From Actinomycetota bacterium (lineage in GTDB: Bacteria > Actinomycetota > AC-67): 13,726 nt of DNA. Below, one piece after another: positions 6,393 to 11,804 of the stretch; position 1 is the stretch's first letter; the number at the start of each line of letters is the position of its first letter. The notes below the pieces were generated by a model. That model did no database searches and was not told the origin of the DNA. It saw nothing but the letters and a program-made list of their open reading frames with translations. The stretch lies in NCBI GenBank assembly GCA_005883175.1, contig VAYV01000041.1:1-13726 (forward strand), read 5' to 3'. The position numbers were made by a program, and so were the translations under genes.

Positions 6393-7181
6393 ATGGGTTC
6401 CGAACCAGTCCTGGTGGCCCGCTCGGGCGACGTCGTCACGCTAACGTTGAACCGCCCCGAGATCCGCAACGCGATGAACGTCGAGCTGACCGACGCCTTC
6501 ACGGCCGCTGTGCAGCGGATCGGCGCCGACCCCGACGTACGGGCCGTCGTCGTCACCGGCGCCGGGAAGGCGTTCTGCTCCGGCGGGGACCTGGGGTGGA
6601 TCAACCCCGGACCCGGCGCTTCCGTCCCGGAGATGCGCCGCAAGATGCGGTCGTTCTATCCGCAGTTCCTCGCGGTGCGCGCGCTCGACGTGCCGGTGAT
6701 CGCGGCGATCAACGGCCCGGCCATCGGCGCAGGGCTGTGCCTGGCGATGGCGTGCGATCTTCGGGTGGCCTCGGACGCGGCGACGCTCGCCGCTCCGTTC
6801 ACGCGCCTCGGGATGCACCCGGGGATGGCGGCCACGTACCTGTTGACGCGTCTGGTCGGCACGGCGCGCGCATCCGAGCTGCTGTTCACGTCCCGCACGA
6901 TCGACGCGGGCGAAGCCGAGCACATCGGCTTGGTCAACCGGGTCGTCCCGCCCGACGAGCTGATGGACACTGCAACGCAGATCGCCGGCGAGATAGCATC
7001 GAATGCGCCGATCCCGATGGGGATGGTAAAGCGCGCGATCTACATCGCGGAGCGGGCCGACATGGAGACCATGCTGGAGTACGAAGGGCTCGCGCAACCG
7101 ATCACGATGGGCACCGAAGATCTACTCGAAGGGCTGAAGGCAGTGAAGGAGCGCAGGCCGCCGGAGTTCGAAGGCAAATGA
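6393..7181 (+). CDS. Enoyl-CoA hydratase/isomerase (crotonase) family protein lacking both catalytic Glu
   Basis: A 262-residue protein of standard crotonase length. Family features include LNRPEIRNAM (19-28), the first oxyanion-hole segment AFCSGGDL (60-67), the second oxyanion-hole loop INGPAIGAG (106-114), CDLRVAS, and GLVNRVVP near residue 190. It should bind an acyl-CoA thioester and polarise its carbonyl. The two acid/base glutamates of classical hydratases (Glu144 and Glu164 in rat mitochondrial enoyl-CoA hydratase) align with Cys116 (GAGLCLAM) and Phe136 (APFTRLGMHPG), so ordinary hydration is doubtful. Isomerase, hydrolase or another crotonase reaction is possible; His142 is a nearby polar candidate. 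The start is set by a GGAGG 4 nt upstream. The stop overlaps the next start in ATGA, so the MDMPI-like gene is translationally coupled to it. Confidence 0.9.
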   Translation: MGSEPVLVARSGDVVTLTLNRPEIRNAMNVELTDAFTAAVQRIGADPDVRAVVVTGAGKAFCSGGDLGWINPGPGASVPEMRRKMRSFYPQFLAVRALDVPVIAAINGPAIGAGLCLAMACDLRVASDAATLAAPFTRLGMHPGMAATYLLTRLVGTARASELLFTSRTIDAGEAEHIGLVNRVVPPDELMDTATQIAGEIASNAPIPMGMVKRAIYIAERADMETMLEYEGLAQPITMGTEDLLEGLKAVKERRPPEFEGK

Positions 7182-7987
7182 AGGACTCGATCTTCAACTT
7201 CGACAAGCACGAGGCCGTCGACGCCGTGCGCGCGCAGCGCGCGCGCACGATCGGACTGCTGGAAGATCTGACCGAAGCGCAATGGGAGACGGAGATCGTC
7301 CCCGGCTGGCGCACGCGCGAAGTTGCGGCGCATCTCGTCTCGACGGACGAAGCGTCGCTCACCGGCAAGTTCCTGTTGTGGGGCGTCCGGCAGAAACCGA
7401 TCCCCGAGATCGAGCAGTGGAACGAACGTCAGGTCGCGAAGTGGGCCGATCGTCCCATACCAACGTTGTTGCACGGTCTCGAGAAGTGGGGCCGCCGCTT
7501 CGCGCGCGTCGCGTCGGTCCCGCCGCGTCGCGTCGCGTCGCTCAGCTTCCCGAACGGATTCGGCCGCGTTTCGCTGCTGTGGCTCGTGATGCTTCGCGTC
7601 TATGACGAGTGGGTTCACATGGAAGACGTGAGGCGCGCGCTGTCACTCGCCGACGATGACGGCATCGACGCGCTTCCGGTTGCCGCGAAGTTCTTGCTCG
7701 CCGGCATCCCGATCCAGACGTTGTCCGAGATCCCGTCCGGCGCTGCGGGGACGCTCGCGATCGGTTTCGTCGACGTCGACACGCCGGCGCTGAGCGTCGA
7801 CCTCGGCACGCGCCGCTTCGGGATCGGGCTGCCGGCCGACGCGCAGGTGAAAGGGCCCGCAGCTTCGTTGATCATGGTCGCCGCCGGCCGCGATCCATGG
7901 CGCGAGGCGGAAGCGACCGGCCACCTGCGCATATCCGGCGACCGCAAGGCGGCGGAGACGTTCCTCGACGTGCTTCGCGTCGTTTAG
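7178..7987 (+). CDS. MDMPI/DinB-fold protein (maleylpyruvate isomerase family, mycothiol-dependent type)
   Basis: A 269-residue protein. The N-terminal four-helix DinB/MDMPI domain contains PGWRTREVAAHL with His52 and, later, RVYDEWVHMEDVRRAL with Asp143/Glu144 and His147. These match the three metal-ligand positions of mycothiol-dependent maleylpyruvate isomerase. The C-terminal part (about 185-269) resembles the SCP2-like domain of these proteins and ends in FLDVLRVV. Members bind zinc and use, or are thought to use, mycothiol as a thiol cofactor; most have unknown substrates. The start overlaps the preceding stop (ATGA, 7178-7181), so it is co-translated with the crotonase and probably acts in the same process. 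A GAAGG sequence upstream may help initiation. It overlaps, antisense, the degraded end of the thioesterase frame. Confidence 0.85.
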   Translation: MKDSIFNFDKHEAVDAVRAQRARTIGLLEDLTEAQWETEIVPGWRTREVAAHLVSTDEASLTGKFLLWGVRQKPIPEIEQWNERQVAKWADRPIPTLLHGLEKWGRRFARVASVPPRRVASLSFPNGFGRVSLLWLVMLRVYDEWVHMEDVRRALSLADDDGIDALPVAAKFLLAGIPIQTLSEIPSGAAGTLAIGFVDVDTPALSVDLGTRRFGIGLPADAQVKGPAASLIMVAAGRDPWREAEATGHLRISGDRKAAETFLDVLRVV

Positions 7988-8269
7988 GCGTCGTCCGGCC
8001 TTTAGATAGTTGATGTGGAGCTGGACGGTCACGTGCGTGGCGTCCGGGCCGAGCTTCGTCCGGTGCGCGAGACCTGCGGCGACGTCGAGCATCCCTGCGA
8101 CGACGCCGCCGTGCACGATGCGGCCCGGGTTGAGGTGATGCGGTTCCAGCTTCAAACGGATCTCGCTCGTGCCGTCGCCGAGCGATACGAGCTCGAGACC
8201 CATCCATCGCGCGAAGTCCGCGTCGGTGAAGCGCGCGCGCATCGCCGATTCCGTTGCAGGGTCAAGCAT
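7643..8269 (-). pseudogene. PaaI-type hotdog thioesterase, 3' half lost
   Basis: The first ~93 residues of this minus-strand frame are a good PaaI/YdiI-like hotdog N-terminal half: FARWMGLELVSLGDG, then LNPGRIVHGGVVAGMLDVAAGLA with the characteristic HGG helix start, and THVTVQLHINYLKAGR. A family member of about 130-145 residues should continue with two or three more strands. Instead, similarity stops around position 7,995, within about 10 bp of the stop codon of the convergent MDMPI gene. The remaining ~115 codons, down to a stop at 7643, are simply the antisense of that gene. I therefore read it as a truncated gene, probably not a working enzyme, although a fusion read-through product cannot be excluded. 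The ATG at 8269 has TAGCAT 6 nt upstream, so transcription signals may survive. Confidence 0.6.
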
Positions 8270-8633
8270 GTCGCGATGCTACGTTGCTCAACGCGTCGAG
8301 CCAAATGAACTGACGCCGCATCGATCGGAAGAATGTTCGCGGGTATGCGAACGCCCCGATCAACTTTTGGGGCCGCCGGTGCCTTCCCCTTTCACCGACG
8401 TTCTCTACTCAGCCGAACGGGGCGTCGCAGGCCGCAAAGTTACGCACGTGCAACGGTGGTGTCAACATCGGTAAAACCGCTGGTGGTATCTCGTCCATGC
8501 TGGTACTGCGCACGCGGAAAAAATGTGTAACGAAAAATAATCGAGAAGATCCACTCCACCGGTCACACAAGCGCTTCGTTGTCTATCGTCTATTTGGAGC
8601 ATCGTGCCGCATCGCGTCGATATGCTGCGCGCC
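8270..8633. other. Gene-poor, AT-richer intergenic region
   Basis: About 360 bp between the divergent thioesterase remnant and the VOC gene. The part nearest the thioesterase holds its putative -10 (8276-8281) and foldable inverted repeats (8351-8425). From about 8,440 to 8,600 the base composition becomes clearly less GC-rich than the rest of the window, with A-runs such as GGAAAAAATG and CGAAAAATAATC. Short open frames exist (for example 8333-8530) but show no recognisable domain, consistent codon bias or ribosome binding site. No tRNA was found. Confidence 0.5.
8351..8425 (-). other. Possible structured RNA leader or inverted-repeat element
   Basis: Outer arms ACGCCCCG (8351-8358) and CGGGGCGT (8418-8425) are perfectly complementary. 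Inside them, CGCCGGTG (8374-8381) and CACCGACG (8393-8400) form an 8-bp stem that is complete only on the minus strand, where the C/A mismatch becomes a G-U pair. On that strand the loop contains GGGG (8386-8389), which could pair with CCCC (8369-8372) as a pseudoknot. It lies upstream of the thioesterase remnant in its sense orientation. It does not match a riboswitch class I can name. Structure is inferred by eye. Confidence 0.25.
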
Positions 8634-9158
8634 ATGCTCGATGCAACCGTCGATCACGTGTCGATCGCGGTGCGCGATTTGCGCGCCGCGATCCCGTTCT
8701 ACACGGAAACGTTGGGCGCGTCGTTCCTGTTCGCCGGTGAGCGCCACGATCAAGGGTTCCGGTGGGCTCAGTTCCGGTTCCCGGGGGGAGGGAAGCTCGA
8801 GCTGGTGACGCCCGGCGGCTCGGACGGATTCGTGGCCCGGTTCCTGGACCGCCGCGGCGAGGGCGTCCATCACGTCACCCTGAAGGTCCCCGACCTCGAG
8901 CGCGCGATCGCCCACCTCGGCGACCGAGGAGTGTCGCTTTTCAACGTCTCAACCGAGCGGCCCGACTGGAAAGAGGCCTTCATCCACCCCAAGGACGCCA
9001 ACGGGACCCTGATCCAGCTCGCCCAGGCCCGGTTCTCGGACGAGGACGTGGCCCGGCACCACCTGGAGCCCCACGACCCGGGCAGCCACCGGCACCTGAC
9101 CCTGGCGGACCTCCTCGGGAATCCTCCGGACAAGGCGGCCGAGCCGCCCATTTCCTGA
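8634..9158 (+). CDS. VOC (glyoxalase / methylmalonyl-CoA epimerase-like) family protein
   Basis: 174 residues with paired beta-alpha-beta-beta-beta modules. VDHVSIAVRDLRAAIPFY opens module one and GEGVHHVTLKVPDLERAI opens module two, followed by AFIHPKDANGTLIQLAQ. The layout and the HH and HPK motifs resemble methylmalonyl-CoA epimerase. Predicted metal-site positions are His8, Glu56 and His79/80. The usual final ligand Glu in LIEL is Gln128 here, and the position of the epimerase base (Glu48 in the Propionibacterium enzyme) appears to be Gln46, so epimerase activity is uncertain. Residues ~135-174 form a polar His/Pro-rich tail outside the domain. I chose the ATG at 8634 because it sits just before the first strand and has TATGCT 7 nt upstream. 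In-frame alternatives are an ATG at 8622 and a GTG at 8604, the latter with GGAG 4 nt upstream. Confidence 0.85.
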   Translation: MLDATVDHVSIAVRDLRAAIPFYTETLGASFLFAGERHDQGFRWAQFRFPGGGKLELVTPGGSDGFVARFLDRRGEGVHHVTLKVPDLERAIAHLGDRGVSLFNVSTERPDWKEAFIHPKDANGTLIQLAQARFSDEDVARHHLEPHDPGSHRHLTLADLLGNPPDKAAEPPIS

Positions 9159-9242
9159 AGCAGAAACTCTCGGCCGCCGATATCGTTAAACACATACGGG
9201 GTTCAGTCGCCCCGGCCAAAAAGTCCTCCCGCGAGGTCCGTC
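9159..9242 (+). other. Coding-like spacer between VOC and YgjP genes
   Basis: Read in the +2 frame, this spacer encodes a protein-like stretch (KQKLSAADIVKHIRGS, then AKKSSREVRREVEG) ending at a TGA at 9257-9259, inside the next gene's start. No ATG, GTG or TTG opens it; a CTG is the only candidate. It may be a tiny protein with a rare start, a frameshifted former tail, or chance. The last bases include GAGG (9233-9236), the Shine-Dalgarno of the next gene. Confidence 0.25.
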
Positions 9243-9737
9243 GTGAAGTTGAAGGTTGAGGTCGTCCGTAGCCCTCGTCGTCGCAAGACGATCGAAGCCA
9301 CGAAAGATGGGAACAAGGTCGTCGTCCGGCTCCCGGCGACGCTGACGCGCGCCGAAGCCCGCCGCTGGGTCAAGGTCATGATCGAGCGCATCCAGCAGGC
9401 CGAGCACGTGAACCGGCTCAACGAGAAGCGCGACCTGCAGCGCCGCGCCCGCGAGCTCCACGAGCGGTACTTCCACAGCCGCCCCGCGCTGCGGAGCATC
9501 CGTTATGTCCCGAACCAGCGCGACCGGTATGGCTCCTGCACCCCCGTAGACGGCTCGATCCGGCTGTCGCACGTGCTCGCGGATTTCCCCGACTGGGTGC
9601 GCGACTACGTCATCGTCCACGAGCTGGCCCACCTGCGCGCGCCGGATCACTCGCCCTACTTCTGGCAACTGGTCCGGCGTTACCCCTACGCGGAGCGCGC
9701 GCGCGGGTTCCTGATCGCGAAGGGGATGGAAGAGTAG
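9243..9737 (+). CDS. YgjP/WLM-type (DUF45) zinc metallopeptidase-like protein
   Basis: A 164-residue protein of the YgjP-like, SprT-related metallopeptidase group. The C-terminal half carries YGSCTPVDGSIRLS followed by the zinc-binding helix VIVHELAHLRAPDHSPYFW. His126 and His130 with Glu127 form HExxH, and His136 is the likely third ligand. The N-terminal half is basic and mixed alpha/beta (RSPRRRKTIE...VVVRLP), as in the family. The family's substrate is poorly defined, so protease activity is inferred from the motif. The GTG start at 9243 is supported by GAGG (9233-9236) 6 nt upstream. The gene lies 84 bp after the VOC gene on the same strand and may share its transcript. A rho-independent-like hairpin follows. 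Confidence 0.85.
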   Translation: MKLKVEVVRSPRRRKTIEATKDGNKVVVRLPATLTRAEARRWVKVMIERIQQAEHVNRLNEKRDLQRRARELHERYFHSRPALRSIRYVPNQRDRYGSCTPVDGSIRLSHVLADFPDWVRDYVIVHELAHLRAPDHSPYFWQLVRRYPYAERARGFLIAKGMEE

Positions 9738-9744
9738 TTCCCGG

Positions 9745-9769
9745 TCTGGCGCGCTTCGCGCCGGGTTTT
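9745..9769 (+). terminator. Intrinsic terminator after the YgjP-like gene
   Basis: GGCGCG (9748-9753), loop CTT, CGCGCC (9757-9762), with two or three further pairs at the base including G-U, then GGGTTTT. It begins 8 nt after the stop at 9737. A short T-run follows a strong GC stem, fitting a plus-strand terminator. Confidence 0.65.
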
Positions 9770-9808
9770 GTCACCAGCGGATGATTATGCGCCACTTGTG
9801 ACAAAACC
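9764..9808. repeat. Perfect 11-bp inverted repeat, 23-bp spacer
   Basis: GGTTTTGTCAC (9764-9774) and GTGACAAAACC (9798-9808) are exact reverse complements. The left arm includes the T-run of the preceding terminator. The repeat fills the space between convergent genes ending at 9737 and 9819. It could be a terminator for the minus-strand gene, a protein-binding site, or the ends of a very small degenerate mobile element. No transposase lies nearby. Confidence 0.6.
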
Positions 9809-9818
9809 TAAGCGAGAG

Positions 9819-10580
9819 CTACACGACTCGCCACGCTTCCAGAATGCGTTGGCCGATCTGGCCGTCCCGAGAGATAGCGGCATGCCTTAACAATTCCTCT
9901 CGCTCGCCTCGACCAGTCGCAAGAAGCACGAGAGACTCTTCATCGGTCTCGAAGGATGCCGCACCACGTTCGGGGCTGGGAGAGTGGTCCACTCTCCACC
10001 CTCCCTCCGACGCCTCGATCAGCCATCGCCGGTCTCCCACCGACACCAGCAGCGACCCCTCCGGCTCCAGCCCTCGCCGCCTCAGCGTCGGCGGCGCCGC
10101 GCGAACCACGAACTCGACGAGGAACGGCAGAGCCGGCCCCCAGACCGGCTCAACCCCCAGGGCGTCCGTCAGGTCGTGCCCGTGCACCGACACGTCGAAG
10201 GCGTGCAAGCGCACCAGCTGGCGCACCTCCCGGCACCCGTAGGCCTTGATCGGCGCGCGCCAGACGTCTTCGGTCATCGCGTCGAGCACCCGCTGCGCGG
10301 CTGTGCCGTGCTGCCAGAGGGCTGCTCGAACGGCTTCGCCCGGAAGCGCGCGCCACTTCGCGATGCCCTCCTCCGGATCGATGTAGCCCTGCTCTTTGAC
10401 CTCGCCGCGGTAGATGCGGCCGACGTTGAGCTCGCCTTCGACCATGTGCGCGAGGACGTCCTTCACCGTCCAGGGCGCGCACACCGTGGGGCGATCCCAG
10501 TCCGCGGGACCGGCCGGCGCGAGCGCGGAGAGGAGGGCAGCGCGCTGCTCGACGATGAGCCGCACGACCTCGTCCTGCAT
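9819..10580 (-). CDS. MDMPI/DinB-fold protein with SCP2-like C-terminus (second copy)
   Basis: A 253-residue member of the maleylpyruvate isomerase/mycothiol-dependent enzyme family. Metal-ligand motifs are PWTVKDVLAHM (His45) and LHAFDVSVHGHDL (Asp129 and His133). The C-terminal third (about 180-253) is SCP2-like and ends in ILEAWRVV, echoing LDVLRVV in the other copy. Beyond the shared fold and ligands the two proteins differ in sequence and length, so they are distant paralogues rather than a recent duplication. The thiol cofactor and substrate are not deducible. The ATG at 10580 begins right at the first helix and has TAATCT 7 nt upstream on the minus strand, suggesting a leaderless message. 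It is divergent from the lipoprotein gene with 37 bp between. Confidence 0.85.
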   Translation of the reverse strand: MQDEVVRLIVEQRAALLSALAPAGPADWDRPTVCAPWTVKDVLAHMVEGELNVGRIYRGEVKEQGYIDPEEGIAKWRALPGEAVRAALWQHGTAAQRVLDAMTEDVWRAPIKAYGCREVRQLVRLHAFDVSVHGHDLTDALGVEPVWGPALPFLVEFVVRAAPPTLRRRGLEPEGSLLVSVGDRRWLIEASEGGWRVDHSPSPERGAASFETDEESLVLLATGRGEREELLRHAAISRDGQIGQRILEAWRVV

Positions 10581-10617
10581 GGCGGGAAGATTACCGCGAG
10601 GCAGTTACCCTTTATCC
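10581..10617. promoter_or_regulatory. Compact divergent promoter pair
   Basis: A 37-bp gap between divergent starts. The minus-strand TAATCT (plus AGATTA, 10588-10593) is 7 nt from the ATG at 10580. The plus-strand TACCCT (10606-10611) is 6 nt from the ATG at 10618. There is no Shine-Dalgarno on either side. The two polymerase footprints would overlap, so the promoters probably exclude each other. Confidence 0.5.
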
Positions 10618-11115
10618 ATGCGATCACAACGTCTCATCGCCGCCGCGTGCGGCGTCCTCGTGATCGCGACGTCGTGCTCGGGGCATCACACCAAGGTCTT
10701 GGGGGCGACGAAGAGCAAGGCGCCGCATAAGGCCGTGCCCCATTCGCGCACGGCGCCGACGGCTCCGCCGGGCGTCCCCAAGGTGATCCTCCAGTCGGGG
10801 ACGGCGTACCAGAACGGCGCGCTGGTTCAGTTCTGCGCCGGTTCGTCGTGCCGGCAGGGGACCGGCAAGCCGGCGCGCGCGCTGGCGACGCCCGACCCGC
10901 TGCTGTTCATCATCGATCGCGTGCCGCTGACCGCGCAGGTGCAGGTGACTCACGCCGGAGCGGCAACCCCCAGCGACGCGCGCGCGCTGCACGTCGGCTC
11001 GATGATGCTCTACGCGCCGACGGTGCGCGCGGGCAGCTACGTGGTCCGGCTCAACGCCACGTGGAAGGACGGGAACGGCAGCTGGGTCTTCGCGATCTCG
11101 ATCCCGAAGACTTAG
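10618..11115 (+). CDS. Small secreted lipoprotein of unknown function
   Basis: A 165-residue protein. MRSQRLIAAACGVLVIATSC is a short lipoprotein signal: a basic start, a hydrophobic core, then a lipobox-like ATSC with Cys20 as the lipidation site (position -3 is Ala rather than the preferred Leu, so slightly atypical). A Thr/Pro/Ala/Lys-rich linker (about 22-58) follows, then a beta-rich domain (about 60-165) with a probable disulfide pair in FCAGSSCRQ. The phrases AGSYVVRLNATWKDG and WVFAISIP resemble an immunoglobulin-like or beta-sandwich extracellular domain, but I do not recognise the family. It is expected to be anchored outside the cytoplasmic membrane. The start is fixed by the signal peptide and by TACCCT 6 nt upstream. 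Its stop overlaps the convergent DUF72 gene by 4 bp. Confidence 0.75.
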   Translation: MRSQRLIAAACGVLVIATSCSGHHTKVLGATKSKAPHKAVPHSRTAPTAPPGVPKVILQSGTAYQNGALVQFCAGSSCRQGTGKPARALATPDPLLFIIDRVPLTAQVQVTHAGAATPSDARALHVGSMMLYAPTVRAGSYVVRLNATWKDGNGSWVFAISIPKT

Positions 11116-11804
11116 AGCATGTCGAGCAGCCTGTGCGCGTCGGCCGGGCCGCTCGGATTGGAGAAGACCACCCAACCGATCCGGTCGCGGATCTGCAGCG
11201 CCACCTCTTTCAGGTCGTCGTCGTGGATCGGCTTGCGAGACGACGGGCGTCCGATCCGGAGGTACACGTACTCGGTGTCGGGGATGGGCGCGGCCAGCGG
11301 GTCGATCACCGGCACCGCACCGATCCGGTCGCACAGGTCGAGCGCCTTGCGGTCCGGCCACGAGCCTTTCATCCACTCCCACGCCAGCGAGACCTGCGGC
11401 CTCATGGCGTGCGCGACGAAGTTCTCGAGGCGCGTGGCGTGCTCGGTCGAGGCTTTGAACGACGCCGGCGTCTGCAGCAAGACCGCCCCCGCGTCGAGCG
11501 CGCGCGCGAGGCCGTCGGTATCGGTCCAGGCTTCATCGGTCCAGCGCGAGCGCTCGAAGTGCCCGACGGCGGCGTGCTCGGGCGGTGGGTTCTTCATCGC
11601 ACGATACCGAGGATCACTGCGACGGTGCGTCAGCACGAGCGAAGCGATGAGCGACACGGCGGTGCTCTTGCCCGTCGCGGTGCGGATCTCTTTCGGCTGC
11701 GGCAGGTCGGCGAAGTCTGCGCCGACCTCCGCCAGAGGCGTGCCCGGCGGCGGCCCTTTGAGCGAGACCGGGACGCCGACCTGGATGCCGTCGAGTGCGA
11801 TCAC
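11112..11804 (-). CDS. DUF72 family protein
   Basis: 230 residues matching the DUF72 (YecE-like) TIM-barrel family in its later part: LVLTHRRSDPRYR, GHFERS...AW, AGAVLLQTPASFKAS, LAWEWMKGSW, PVIDPLA, TEYVYLRIG, IHDDDL and GWVVFSNPSGPADAHRL. The family has no established activity, though iron-sulfur or nuclease-related roles have been proposed. The N-terminus is shorter than in bacterial YecE and lacks the usual GTSGW opening. The GTG at 11804 overlaps the upstream stop (GTGA, 11801-11804), indicating translational coupling with the DUF2342 gene. The frame is open further upstream, antisense-like through the DUF2342 gene, and that extension is rejected. The 3' end overlaps the convergent lipoprotein gene by 4 bp. 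Confidence 0.8.
   Translation of the reverse strand: MIALDGIQVGVPVSLKGPPPGTPLAEVGADFADLPQPKEIRTATGKSTAVSLIASLVLTHRRSDPRYRAMKNPPPEHAAVGHFERSRWTDEAWTDTDGLARALDAGAVLLQTPASFKASTEHATRLENFVAHAMRPQVSLAWEWMKGSWPDRKALDLCDRIGAVPVIDPLAAPIPDTEYVYLRIGRPSSRKPIHDDDLKEVALQIRDRIGWVVFSNPSGPADAHRLLDML

Noticed and set aside
8340..8440. Resemblance to a cyclic di-AMP (ydaO) or other riboswitch
   Set aside because: A few short words look similar (for example TCGCAGGC), but the conserved core and the pairing order do not fit on either strand.
8333..8530. 65-codon plus-strand open frame in the intergenic region
   Set aside because: No domain, no Shine-Dalgarno, mixed composition, and it ends in the AT-rich stretch without any coding periodicity that I can see.
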